This document shows, piece after piece, positions 11,418-23,148 of a stretch of DNA of 64,000 bases. The DNA is taken from NCBI GenBank assembly GCA_902651635.1, contig CACRSC010000055.1, positions 124,001-188,000 on the forward strand, given 5' to 3'. The notes below the pieces were generated by a model, which was not told the origin of the DNA, did not search any database, and worked only from the letters and a program-made list of their open reading frames with translations. This DNA comes from Mastigamoeba balamuthi (taxonomy: Eukaryota; Evosea; Mastigamoebida; Mastigamoebidae). A program made the position numbers and the translations under genes. Every line of letters begins with the position of its first letter. Position 1 is the first letter of the stretch.

Positions 11418-12605
11418 TCAGTTGGAGGCGGGGTTGTGGAAGAGGAAGTTGCCCTGGCCCTCGATCCAGAGGGTCTTGCCGTTGAGGGAGCAGAAGGCGT
11501 TGGCCTCGAGGTTGGTGTTGGGGGGCATGGGGATGTCGAGGCCCCAGAGCTCGAAGGGGAGGTCGTCGGGGGAGTCGTGGGCATGGCCGTAGCGCCAGAG
11601 CTGCACGGCCATCTGCTGGGTGACCTGGGACCTCCAGGGGGCGCCGAAGGAGTCGACGAACGAGTAGACGGCGAAGCAGCGGAGGCCGGTGGCGGGGCGG
11701 ATGGGGCTGAGCGGGAGGGCCCTCGACCTGAAGCTGAGGCTGGCCACGTTGCCGGCGGCGGCGACGACGACGCCCTGGCGGAGCCCCTTGGACGGCGTGA
11801 CCTGCACGAGCTCGACGGCGGGCTCGCGGTCGTAGCTGCAGCGCGCGCCCGAGTTCCAGACGCGCCTGCCGGCCATCTCGCAGAACGAGGTGACCTCGAG
11901 CACGCGGCCGTCGTCGGGGAACGTGATGTTGGCCAGGTAGGTGTCGTGCGTCATGCCGTTCTCGTGCGTCCAGGTGGACTGGTAGGCCATCTCAGCGGCG
12001 CGGGGCGCGGCCCAGGCGTCGCCGTGCCTGGCCAGGAGGTCGAACCACGCGTAGCAGCGCAGCCCCGGGACGGGCCTGGGGCCGCTGTAGGGCATGTAGA
12101 GGGCGTCGACGGTGTACACCGCCTGGGCCGTGCCGCGGCGCACCGTGTCGGTGATCGTGCCCTGGTAGCCGTTGGCCACCATGACGTCGAAGCGGGGGCG
12201 GGTGGCGGGCTCGAAGGCGCCGTTGCCGCTCTCGCCCTCGGTGAACACGGTCTCGCCCGCGCGGGTGCAGAACGCCACAAACTCGAGCACCTGGCTGCTC
12301 CCCGCCGGCATCGTCAGGTTCGTCGTCCACGCCAGCATGCGGCCCTCGCTGCCCCAGCCGTAGCCAAAGTCGAGCTCCTTGGTCTGCGTGCTGGCCCAGC
12401 TGTCGCCAAAGTTGTCGAGCACCGCGTACTTGACGAAGCACCTCGTTGTGTTGGCCCCGTCGCAGCACGTGTCCACCTGCACGGTCGCCACGCTGCCCGC
12501 GACCCTCTTGACCATGCCGCGGCCGGGGTTCTGCCACACGGTGAACGACGGCGAGGAAGCGCTGGCGATGGCTGCCAGCGCCAGCAGGGCTGCGATTGCC
12601 TTCAT
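11418..12605 (-). CDS. Secreted protein of three tandem beta-rich repeats
   Basis: A single exon encodes 395 residues. The start MKAIAALLALAAIASASS is a clear signal peptide; a longer upstream frame lacks one. The mature part holds three copies of a module of about 120 residues. Each has a Cys-aromatic start (CFVKYAVLDNFGDSW, CYAWFDLLARHGDAW, CFAVYSFVDSFGAPW), a middle Leu/Pro strand and an end of the form EFVAFC..G..VF, EVTSFC..G..VW or EANAFC..G..LW, followed by an Asn/Gly turn. The two Cys per module probably pair. The W/G/N-rich layout recalls carbohydrate-binding modules, but no family was recognised and no function is claimed. Confidence 0.8.
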   Translation of the reverse strand: MKAIAALLALAAIASASSPSFTVWQNPGRGMVKRVAGSVATVQVDTCCDGANTTRCFVKYAVLDNFGDSWASTQTKELDFGYGWGSEGRMLAWTTNLTMPAGSSQVLEFVAFCTRAGETVFTEGESGNGAFEPATRPRFDVMVANGYQGTITDTVRRGTAQAVYTVDALYMPYSGPRPVPGLRCYAWFDLLARHGDAWAAPRAAEMAYQSTWTHENGMTHDTYLANITFPDDGRVLEVTSFCEMAGRRVWNSGARCSYDREPAVELVQVTPSKGLRQGVVVAAAGNVASLSFRSRALPLSPIRPATGLRCFAVYSFVDSFGAPWRSQVTQQMAVQLWRYGHAHDSPDDLPFELWGLDIPMPPNTNLEANAFCSLNGKTLWIEGQGNFLFHNPASN

Positions 12606-13463
12606 GCTTCTGGGTGCTGTGCTGCTGCTGCTGCTCTCGCTCGGCAGATGTGTTTGATTATGATGGCAGATCACGGGCGCAGCGGGGGGTCGTTCAGGCC
12701 ATGGCTTTGACGTCACTCACCATCTCAGAAAATTCTCGACACTTGCCGTGCTTTTCTCACCGTTGTTTGCGGTGCGGATCTTACGGCCTCTGTCCCACCC
12801 TGTCCATTCCCCCGGCAGCCCAGCTGGGCCACGCCGCGGTGATGCGCGGGCCCGTCTCGCGAGCGGGTCGCGCAGGCCAGCATGCTGCAACGGCAGCAGG
12901 GCCAGGAACAGCGAGAGAAAGACAGACACGGCAGAACTGCGTGCTTTGTTGTTTTCATTACATTTGCGTATCTGTTGAGAATGCGGCTTCTCCGGTGATT
13001 GGTCCGGTCCCCTCCTCGGCATGCTTGGTTCACCCCGGCCGCCTTACGCTAAGGCTACCGAATTAATCCCAGCCGCCTTACACTGAGGCAACCAGATGGC
13101 ATGCAGGCTGCCCTTTTGCTCGCGCAAGGGGTTAGCGCAGGAAGCGAGAGACAAGGCGATGGATGCCCTGTTGGGATGACCATACATCCCCCGAGTTGAG
13201 AAAAAGGTGGGCCCGCACGGTGCGGTCTCTGAAATATGACAACACCAACGCCCAGCGTACGCACGACAGCGGACTAGGCGGTGGCAGCGCCTCCGAGTGC
13301 ATGACCGATCGACTGCTGGGCACGGGAAGAGTTGAGAAAACCTCGGGGCTGCGCAGTCTCAGTTGTATGACGATTGCCCGCCAACACCAAAGCACTCCCC
13401 TTGAGAGCGGCAAGAGCTTCAGGATACCACGGGCGATCGGCAACTGAGCACAAGAAGCCACTG
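12606..13463. other. Spacer between the secreted-protein gene and receptor A
   Basis: About 860 nt. It contains the promoter of the gene at 11418-12605 and the 3' flank of receptor A. A short direct repeat around CCGCCTTAC occurs near 13040 and 13069. No gene is supported. Confidence 0.45.
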
Positions 13464-16400
13464 CTATTGCATTGGACGAGCGACAGCGTCTGTGTTGACA
13501 CTCATCGTGACGTCCTCGGAATCGATGGGCGCCAGGGGGACAATGCTGTTCATGCCGTTGGCGCCGTCAACGCCGTCGAGGACCGCGATCCCGGGCTGCT
13601 GGTCGACGTTTTGCTGATCCAACTGCAGCGCGGGGTCTTCGGCTATCTGCACAGCCAGCTCTGCAATCTGCGAGTTGGTCATCGACACAGCGAACGCCTG
13701 CCCCTGCGAGTCCATCATCATCACGTGCCCCCCAGATCCTCCAGATCCGCCGCCAGAGAGGGGAAGGACCGTCGCGGCGAGCGCGGAGGGGTCGCCGAGG
13801 GGCGGCGACGAGAGGTAGCCGTGCATGGGCGAGCTGATTGAGGCAACCGGGATGTCCAGGCAGCCGTCCGAGGCCACGAACGTCGTGTTCCCCGACATCT
13901 CCAGCGGCATGTTGATGGGCCTCGGCCCGTACTTCACTTTCCTCCTGAGAACGCCGTCAGTCGCAGAGCAGCTGCAGGGAGAGGCGTCGCACGCGTAGAG
14001 GAGCGCGCAGACCACGGCGATCAGCAGAATGAACCCGCAGCCTCCGCCGACGCCACCGGCGATGGCCACTTTCTTCTTGGAGTTTGTGTCGCCGCTGCGG
14101 ATGCAACTCGTGGAGGCGGGCGAGGTCGAGTGGTACCCACTCACACAGGTGCAATTGAAGCAGCCGTCGCCGGAATCACACCTGAGTCGGTGCAGCTATG
14201 AGCGCGTGGCAGGGAAGATGGAGACACGCACTGCTCATTCTCGTCGATGTGATTGTTGCCGCAGCCCTTGCAGTACGCATGGCGGTCGTTGTAGGGCTCG
14301 TGCCCCCGCTGACAAGTGCAATTGGAGCAGAAGGCTCCCCCATCACACTCCTCGCCCTCGACAACGACACCGTCCCCACATTCTGCGACGCGGTGAGACT
14401 GGTGTGCCTGGCCTGCTTGGCAGGCGCACTCGGGTAGCAGTCGATAGTTGGTGGATTGCGACTGTGGTACCCGGAATCACACCGACAGCTCTCCGCCTCG
14501 CAATGGGCGCCGCCGTCACATTCCTAACGGCGCAGTTAGCGCGGCAGTGAACGTCGGCAGGACAGGCCTACCTCCGGTGGGGTGCCCCATGTCTCCACGT
14601 GCTTGTTCCCGCAGCCTGACGATTGCAAGTCGATTAATCCTTCTACCCCCCCCCCCCCCCAAGGCCGGGCGGGGGCGGTACCGGGCGGAATGCACTGGCC
14701 ATTGTAGCCGCACAGCTCCTGGGATCTGACGCAGTTATACACAGGAACGTGCATGTCGCAGTCGGGGTCGTACGCCCCGCACATGCAGTCACAACTAGTA
14801 CCGTCATTATACATACTCTCCGAGCACATCCACATTTCCGGCACTGAATGCCTGTCAGAGGACAAAAATGGGACGGAGTGTGGGCGGCTCGCACCTGCGC
14901 ACTTGCCGCTGATGCAACGCCAGTTTCCAGCGCACGACGTCTGGTTGTAGTCCAGGAGACAGTCGGGGTCCATCACGCCACACTCGCAGTCGCACCTGTA
15001 GCCATCGTGGTACCTCTCCTTACCGCACGTCCACGTCTCTGCCCGGTGGATCCATTAGATAGAGGAACCCAATGGACGCTGGTGGGGGTCACGAACCTGC
15101 ACAGACCGCCTCTGCTCCGTAGGACCACGAGCAGAACGGGATGGAGAGGTTCCGCTGAGCCCCGCAGACAGACACCGAGGCAAAGGGATCGAAGCAGTCG
15201 GGGTCAGGGTCGCCGCCGCACTCGCACTGGCAGCCGTCGTAGGCCCAGTATCTCCTGAGGTCGCAGGCGCTCGTGTTCCACCCAGTCACTGCGCCAGACC
15301 GTGTCAGCCAAGCACGGCGCAGAGTAGAGGGTCCTGGCGACCGCACCGGTGCATCTGCCAGAGTTGTCGCAGATGGAGCCGCTGCCGCAGTCGAGGCTGC
15401 GGGGGTCTCTGGCGCAGGCTGGGTCCCAGGCCCCGCAGTTGCACGAGCACGCGCTATCGTTGTACTCGGCTTCCGTGCACGTCCACAGCGGGGGTATCGA
15501 CGACCGCGCTGTGCACGCCCTCTTTGTCAGTCTCTGGCAGAGGGAACGCGCACGATAGGGGGCGCCGTCTGTCCTCAGGGCCAGCGCTCGTGTGGCGCTC
15601 CGCGAGCCGGGGGAGCCGTAGCACTGCTGCCAGCCCGACGTGCCCTCGTACACGAGCCTGCCCGCCGACGTGTTGGTCGACACCAGCATCCCCACGTGGT
15701 CGCACGACCACCAGTTGACCCCGATGAACACGCCCCTGCTCCACGCCACTGCAGCGGCGGCCAGCAGCCCCCTCCCCCGTCAGCGACGCCCACGCCAAGC
15801 ACAGGAGGGCTCCCCACCGATGCCGTAGCTGCCAAAGTCGAGCTGGAGCCAGGTGCTGCCCGCGAAGGTGAGCGGGCGGAAGCTGTACGAGGCCAGGAGC
15901 GTGCCGGGCAGCAGCTGGCTGTAGGCGTCGGCGGCGACGTCGTAGACCTCGAGGGACCCGCGGACGGTGGCCGTGGCCGAGGCATTGCCGCCGCTGCCGC
16001 TGCTGGACACGCCGAAGCACACGCTTGTGTACATCCAGGGCACCGTCCGCGGCGTGAAGAGCTGCACCCACTTGCCGGCGTACCACAGGCCTGGCCAGGG
16101 GAGGGAGGATGGCAGTGAGCTGTGAGAATGAAGGAAAGTACTACAGATGGCCGGGTGACGCGATGCAGGCATTTCGCGTGAGGTGGCGCTACATCAGCAA
16201 TCCAGGAATTTACCGCTCCGCTTCAGGCAAAGAAATGATGGGATAGGAATACTGTGGAGATATCGCCCAGGAAGCGGTGCGCGAGCCCGCAGACGCGATT
16301 GGGAACGACGCCGCACCCAGGCGCTCATCCGCCACGCGATCCGGGCGCCCGGAGAACCGAGGAGGAAGCGTGCCACAAATGGGGGGAGGGCAGGGAGTGG

Positions 16401-16592
16401 CATAGCCGTAAAGGGGTTGTTGTCCACACCAGAGCCGTCGCACAGGTGCTGCGTCGTCGAGGTCATCTGCACGTCTATCGTCGTGTATTCGGGCATGTCG
16501 TAGACCTCTGAGGTGGCCGTGCGCGGGCAGGGCTCTGCAGCGGCCCCCAGCAGCGCGCAGAGGGCAGCACAGAGGCAGAGGCGGGTCCGCAT
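13464..16592 (-). CDS. Type I Cys-rich receptor A (DPDC repeats, single TM)
   Basis: Twelve exons: 16592-16430, 16090-15818, 15748-15554, 15508-15347, 15288-15097, 15038-14895, 14843-14682, 14615-14572, 14523-14430, 14382-14232, 14181-13993 and 13944-13464; 749 residues, all junctions in frame. A signal peptide (MRTRLCLCAALCALLGAAAE) leads to an N-terminal domain ending at WSRGVFIGVNWWSC. Cys-rich modules of the form CxCxCGxxDPDC follow (CNCGAWDPAC, CECGGDPDPDC, CECGVMDPDC, CMCGAYDPDC). Then come CGDGVVVEGEECD repeats resembling the DUF4215/myxobacterial Cys-rich repeat, and one transmembrane helix at about 563-589. The cytoplasmic tail starts RKVKYGPRPINMPLEMSG and has further boxes MDSQGQAFAV and NSIVPLAPIDSED. 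Almost every module is one exon with phase 1 ends. First of three tandem paralogues; ligand unknown. Confidence 0.88.
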
Positions 16593-16841
16593 GTTTCTGT
16601 GGGCAGACAGTGGCTGCCAAAATATCTTCCTGGCCGTTGAGGTATCTTGCCCTTTTCTCTAGATTCCGGCTCCCCTCTTAGGGAGGTGTGGGCTGACCAC
16701 CGGCGTCCGTGCCACCGCTGCGCATCCTGGTCGCCGTGCAGCGCTGGGGATGCGTCAGGAGCTCCAGTGACCGAACAAGAACGCAGTTTTGTGCTTTTGG
16801 GAGAGCAATTGTATGGCTCCGCAATCGTAGGCTCTCGCTTG

Positions 16842-19831
16842 CTATTTCGCGGCCTCGCACGACAGCACGTCGACATCGGCCGTTCTGGTCGCTGTGGCCG
16901 CGTCCTCTGAGTCGATGGGCGCCAGCGGGACCACGCTGTTGCTGTTGACGTTTGCCATCAACTCGACCCCGCCGCCCTGGCCACCGGCACACAGGCTGAG
17001 GCCGCTGGGCCCCCGCTGGTGCGCAGCCACTGCGCTCGGGTCCTGCTGCATATTCTCCGCCATCTCGGCCTGCTCGACGCGGACTGTGTACGGCTGGCCC
17101 TGCGAGTCGACCATCACGACCTGCCCGGGCGAGCAGTCGGCGGGGCAGTCCGGCGAGGGCTGCTGCACGATGCCGCTGGGCGGCAGCAGCTCGGGGCTCC
17201 CCACGCCCGTGTCTATGAAGAGCTCGGGCATGGGCGAGCCGAACGAGGTCGGCGGGAAGTCGTCCTCGGACGGCACGAACGTGGCGTTGCCCGAGATCTC
17301 CATGGGCATGTTGAGCGGCCGTGGCCCGTTCTTGACCTTCCTCCTGCCACCGAGCGGATGCCCAGTTGGCACGGAGCTCTGGTGTCGAGTGCGATGGGGG
17401 GGGGGGACGAGCAGCGAGGGGCGCACGCGTAGAAGAGGGCGCAGACGACGGCCACGAGGAGAAGGAGGCCGGACCCGCCCCCGACGCCGCCGGCAATGGC
17501 GACCTTCCGCTTGGCCTCGGCGCCCACGCCTTCGCGGGCGCAGTGGGGCGACAGCGGAGACGTGGGGTGGAACCCGCTGACGCACGAGCACTCGGAGCAG
17601 CCGTCCCCCGAATCGCACCTGCGCTGCAGCCCTGAGCTCCGAGGCGCGGCGAGGGAAGAGAGGGTCGCACTGCTCGCTGTCGTCGATGTGGCCGTTGCCG
17701 CAGCCAGTGCAGAACTTCTCTCTGAAGCGGTAGGGGCTGTGGCCCGCCTGGCAGGTGCAGTTGGCCTCGCAGAACGCCCCGCTGTCGCACTCCTCACCCT
17801 CCACAACCTCGCCGTCTCCGCATCCTGACCAGTAGGTCAGCAGTGCAAAAGAAGGGGAGGGGGGGTCGATGGTGGGGGGGGCTCACGCGGGTAGCAGTGC
17901 CCGTTTGGCGGGTTGTGGCTGTGGTACCCGAGCTGGCACAGACAGTTATCCGGTTGGCAGTGGTCACCGCCGTCGCAATCCTGAGACCCTGACCGTCAGA
18001 GCGAGGTACTACGGTGCAGGGGATACCTCCGGGGGCGAGGCCCAGCTCTCGACATGCCCGTTCCCGCACCCTAGTCCCGGAGCATAAGCTGAGGGCGCGG
18101 CTAGAGGCGTCTTGAGATACCGGGAGGAATGCACTTGGCGTCGTAGCCGCAGACTTCTTGACTCCTCGGGCAATTGAACACCGTCAAGTGCGAGTCGCAG
18201 TCGGGGTCGTAGTCCCCGCAGTTGCAGTCGCAGGCGACGCCGTCGTGGTACTGCACCACTGAGCAGTTCCACAGAGCGGGTACTGCGCCGAGTCGTTGGA
18301 GTCGGGCGGGCGACGGATGGCAGCAGGGGAGGGCACTCACCCGCGCACTTGCCGTTGACGCACTGCCAGTCGTCGGCGCACGACGTCTCGTTGTAGGGGC
18401 TGAGGCAGTCGGGGTCCATCACGCCGCATTCGCAGTCGCAGCGGTGGCCGTCGCCGTACCGCTCCTTCCCGCACGTCCACGTCTCTGCGCAGTGCGAGCC
18501 GTCAGCGCCACAGCCGGTGGCCGCCCCTCACCCGAGCACTGCGACTGGGCGCCGTCGGACCACGAGCAGAACGGGATGGAGAGGTTCGCCTGGTTGCCGC
18601 AGACAGAGACAGGAGCGAAGGGGTCGAAGCAGTCGGGGTCAGGGTCGCCACCGCACTCGCACTGGCAGCCGTCGTAGGCCCAGTAGCTCTTGAGGTCGCA
18701 GGCCTTGGTGTCCCACGACGGTGCTGCGACACGAGCGCGGGATCAGCCGAGGCCCGAGGCCAGAGCCGCCTGCTGGGGGATACGAACCAGTGCATCTACC
18801 CGAGCTGTCGCAGATGGACTCGCGGCCGCAGTCGGGGCTGCGGGGGTCTCTGGCGCAGGCAGGGTCCCACGCCCCGCAGTTGCACGAGCACACGCTGTCG
18901 TTGTAGGCCGCCGGAGAGCAGGTCCATAGAGGGGGCACCGAGCTGCGTGCTGGGCGCAGAGGCTCAGCGAGGAGAGGGAGGGGGTGCAGGAGGGTGCTCG
19001 TAACAGTGAGGGACGCCGTCTGCCCTGAGGGCGAGCGCCCGTATGATCCCCAGTGTGTCGGGAGAGCCGTGGCAGAGGATCCACCCGTCGGGCATGGAAC
19101 CGTCCAGCACCAGGCGGCCCACGGAGAGGTCGACCGACACGACCACCCCGACCGTCCCGCAGGACCACCAGTTGACGCCGATGAACACCCCCCGGGACCT
19201 CGCGACTGCGCAGGAGGACCAGCCAGCGCACATGAATTCAACTCGACTAGTGTGGGCCTGGTGCACGAAATTGCACGATTTAAGGCGATCACGCACCCAG
19301 GCCGGCAGGGCCGAGGTCCACGGTGGCCCAGCGGGGGCTGGCATCGAAGACGAGCGGGCGGAAGGCGTGGGAGGCGACCAGGGCGCCCGGGCGGAGCGAG
19401 TTGTCCTGCACCACGGCGTCGAACATCTCCACGGATCCCCGCACCACCGTGCCGTTGTTGCCCCTGGGGGCCACCAGGATGAAGCAGACGCTCGTGTACC
19501 GCCACGGGACCTCGTGCGGGGTGAAGAGCTGCACCATCCTGCCGCCGTACAGGACGCCTGGCCCCGGAGACGGTGCGGGGGGTGCGAATGTCTCAGGTTG
19601 GGAACTTTGTAGGAAAGGAACAGAGTGGGCGTTTGTTGTGTTGTCCACACCCGTGCCGTCGCAGAGGTGCTGCGTCGCCGAGGGCAGCTGCGTGGCGATG
19701 GAGGTGTACGGCGGGCTGTCGTAGGCCTCTGTCGCGTTGGTGGGCTCGGGGCACGCGCGCGCCCCGAGCAGCAGGGATCCCGGGAGCAGCAGGAGTAGCA
19801 GGTGGCAGCACCGGCGCATGCACGGCAGCAT
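16842..19831 (-). CDS. Type I Cys-rich receptor B (paralogue of A)
   Basis: Same architecture and exon layout as receptor A. The ATG at 19831 opens a signal peptide (MLPCMRRCCHLLLLLLPGS); a frame starting at 19840 uses GTG. Recognisable exons encode the N-terminal domain (RMVQLFTPHEVPWRYTSVCF), SRGVFIGVNWWSC, the CNCGAWDPAC, CECGGDPDPDC and CNCGDYDPDC modules, GCGNGHVESW, and CGDGEVVEGEECDSG. The membrane helix follows KRKVAIAGGVGGGSG. The cytoplasmic boxes are RRKVKNGPRPLNMPMEISG, MVDSQGQPYTV and NSVVPLAPIDSED. Splice points in the Cys-rich middle were placed by analogy with A rather than one by one. Function unknown; probably a cell-surface receptor or adhesion protein. Confidence 0.83.
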
Positions 19832-20196
19832 CTTGTGCACTGCAGTTTCTCTTCCTACCCACGACTTGGGCTGGAAAAATCCTCTCCCTACGAGGCGAAT
19901 CTTGCGGCGTCACCAACAGCCCGCCACGCGGGCCGATCGCCGGTCGGTGAAGAGGCAGGTCCCCGGGGTGTGGGATACGCCACTGCAACTGTCTCCGATC
20001 GGCAGGTGCAAAGCACCAGAATTGGGCAGGAAAAATCTGCTCTCCCTGCAGGCGCTCCCGACCTGTTGCCTTCCTGTTGCAAAGCGAGCAGTGGCGTGGC
20101 CGCCTTCCCGAGGCCCTTCTGCCTCTGGCACGTGCCGCTGGGACAACAGAGCTCGGTGTTTGATACTGTCAAGCGAAGAAGACGACCGAGGGGGTG
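19832..20196. other. Spacer between receptors B and C
   Basis: 365 nt between the start of receptor B and the stop of receptor C. On the minus strand GGATTTTTCCAG lies about 40 nt before the receptor B start codon, and similar A/T-rich words precede A and C. A second GGAAAAATC-type word occurs near 20030. No reading frame is supported. Confidence 0.4.
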
Positions 20197-23148
20197 CTAC
20201 TCGGCGGCTGGAGAGACAGGGCCTGGGCTCTGGACCCCGGGCGAGCCCTCCGCCCTCACTTTCGCTTCTGGCGGCTGCGCGGCCTGCTGCGGCCCCTCGA
20301 CCTCCATCATCTGCGTGCTCTGGGACGACACGACAAACGAATGCCCCTGAGAGTCCACGTACAACGCCTGTCCGCCGGACCCCCCGGACAGCTGCGCCGA
20401 GAACGGTGGGGTCGGGGTCGCCGTCACTGCGGCCGTCTCCGCCCCGGCAGGAGAGCTGCCCTGCGGGGATCCCGTGCACTCGAGGCCCGGGTCGGACGTC
20501 ACGAACGTTGCCGCGGGCCCCGCGAGCTCCACGGGCATGTTGAGTGGCCTGGGCCCGTACTTGGCCTTCCTCCTGCGCCCAAGCAGCGAGTGAGGGCTGC
20601 AGACGACCACCCCTTCCGGTGGGCACGTACACATAGACGATGGCAGCGGCGATGACTACGAGCAGCAGGAAGCCTCCCGAGCCGCCGACGCTGCCCGCGA
20701 TGACGGCGGTCTTCTTCGAGTCCGCCACGCTGTCGGGTATGCAGACGTTCTGAAACCTGGCGCCTCTGCGGTACTCCCTCTGGCAGGTACAGTTTCGGTT
20801 GTCGCACCCTGGCACGCCGTCGCACCTGCAGGGTGTGAGCGCGAGAAAGAGAGCTTCGGAGGGGGTTAGCACTCTTCTTCTCCCTCCAGGTGGCCGTTGC
20901 CACACCCTGCAGAGGCCATCAGGTCAGTCAGCCAGCGGCGCTTCTACGGTCCCCACTCACCAGAGCAGTTCGTCGAGCCAGCCGCCCGCTCGTGGCCAGG
21001 AAGGCAGTGGCAGTTCACGCAGTACCTATCCCCGTCGCACTCCTCCTCGGCGACAACCTTCAGGTCGCCGCACACTGCGCTTCGAGTGCTCAGAATCCTC
21101 ACCCTCAAGCCGCTCCGGCCGCTGCAGGGGAGAGGGCCCTACCTGGCACGCAGCCGCCTCTGGGGGGCTGCTGCATCTTGTATCCCGGCTCGCACAGGCA
21201 CTTGTCCTTCAAGCAGTGGGCTCCTCCGTCGCATTGCTGCAGGGTTGCTGGGTGAATCGTCCCGACGCGAGGGGGTAAAGAGAGTCCCCCGACCTCGCTC
21301 GGCGTGTTCCACGTCTCGACGTGATTGTTCCCGCATCCGGCTATTCGACAGCAGCGTAAGCCGTAGATGTGTGCGGGGGCGAGGCCGAACCCGGTTGAAC
21401 ACACTGCCCATTGTAGCCGCACTGCTGCTCCTTCCTCTTGCAGTTGAACACGCCGACTTTCTGGTCGCAGTCCGGGTCGTAGTCTCCGCAGTTGCAGTCG
21501 CAGTACTGGCTGTCGTTGTAGTTACTGCTGTCGCAGAACCAGCGAGGCGGTACTGTGCATCCGAGGGCGTGAGGGGGATCACCCGGTGGAGGGTGAGTGC
21601 TGGCGCCTACCTGCGCAGGTGCCGTCGACACACCTCCAGTTGTCCCGGCACGACGTCTGCTTGATCGACGAGACCAGGCAGTCGGGGTCCATCATGCCGC
21701 ACTCGCAGTCGCACACCTTGCCGTCGTTGAACCTCTCGGGGGCGCAGCCCCATCTCTCTGCGACCCCCGACGGATCAGCAAAGAGAACCGACGCCACCTT
21801 CCACTGCTTGCCTGTGCACTTAGACGCTACTCCGTAGGACCACGCGCAGAATGGGGTGCGGAGGTCTTTCCTGCTGCACACGGCCACGGGCGCGTAGGGG
21901 TCGAAGCAGTCGGGGTCAGGGTCGCCGCCGCACTCGCACTGGCAGCCGTCGTAGGCCCAGTAGCTCTTGGTGTCGCACACGCTCGCGTTCCAGTGCGGGG
22001 CTGGTCCGCCCAGGCAGTCAGAGCGCCAGAGCCGTGCCTGCAACGCTGAGGGTGGGGCGGTGCTTGCCTGTGCATCTGGCGGTGTTGTCGCAGATGGAGA
22101 TGTCGACACAGTCGGGGCTGTGGGGGTCGCTGGCACACGCTGGGTCCCACTCGCCGCAGTTGCACGAGCACACGTTGTCCGTGTATGCCGCAGGGGCGCA
22201 GGTCCACGACGGCGGCACCGAGTCGCGAGCTGGACGGGGGCAAGAGAATTGAAAAGCGTGAGACGGAGGAGAGAAAGGTCAAGAGAGACAGTGAGCGGAG
22301 TACAACAGAACGGAACACATGAAGAACGTGAGAAGCCAGAGGTGAGAGCCAGATCAAGTGAAAGAGGCAGTGAGGTACGATGAGGATGGCCGTCTGCTGT
22401 GAGAGCCAGAGCCCTCACGGTGCCCAGAACGCCGTAGTTGCCAAAGCACTGCTCCCACTGGCGCGTCAGGGCGTTGAACGAGAACACCTGCCGAGGCACC
22501 GAGGATTCGGTGGTCGCCACCCGCATGCCGAACGGGGAGCAGGACCACCACTGAATCCCCAGGAACACCCCCCGGTTCCACGCCACTGCGAAGGCAGAAT
22601 CACAGTCAGATATTCGCCAGGAGATCCCGGGGAATCGGGAATACAAATATCCAACTGATTCAAAACGCGCCCATTTCTGCACGGGAGAGGTCCACGGAGA
22701 CCCACTCGTTGCTCTTGGCGAAGTGGACCGGGGCGAAGGTGAACGACTTGAGGACGCCTCCCGGGACGAGCCCTCTGCCTCCCTCGGGCACCTCTGCTGC
22801 GTACATGTCGACTTTGCCCCACACGCCCTCGAGGGAGCCGCCAGACGACAGGCTGAAGCAAACGCTCGTGAACCGCCACGGGACGCTCTTCTGGACGAAC
22901 AGCTGGGCCCACTTGCCAGCGTAAAACCCGTCTGAGCCGGTGGAAAAGCGTTAAATCTGGAAATCGATCGGAAAAATCCTTGCGTGGCTGCTCGCACCCC
23001 CGTCGCACGGGTGCTGGGCCTGGGAGACGACCCTGCGCGTGATGTTGGTGTAGGCCTCGTCGGGGAGGCCGGACGCGTTGGCCATGGGGCAGGCGGTGGC
23101 CGCGGCGCACGAGACCAGCGCGGCGAGGAGCAGCGCGTGTGGCCGCAT
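20197..23148 (-). CDS. Type I Cys-rich receptor C (paralogue of A)
   Basis: The ATG at 23148 gives the signal peptide MRPHALLLAALVSCAAATA. The N-terminal domain has YAGKWAQLFVQKSVPWRFTS and WNRGVFLGIQWWSC. The modules CNCGEWDPAC, CECGGDPDPDC, CECGMMDPDC and CNCGDYDPDC follow in the same order as in A, then GCGNNHVETW, a QCDGGAHC repeat and GCGNGHLEGEEEC. The membrane helix follows KKTAVIAGSVGGSGG. The tail has RRKAKYGPRPLNMPVELAG and YVDSQGHSFVV but ends differently, lacking the APIDSED box. The intron between the second and third DPDC modules is GC-AG (ACAG|GCAAGC at 21812) where receptor A has GT; it is 55 nt and has no stop, so it also reads through in frame. It is the most divergent of the three. 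Individual splice sites elsewhere were placed by analogy. Confidence 0.83.

Noticed and set aside
11436-12710. 424-codon plus-strand frame opposite the secreted-protein gene
   Set aside because: Low-complexity shadow frame. The minus strand has a signal peptide and repeats.
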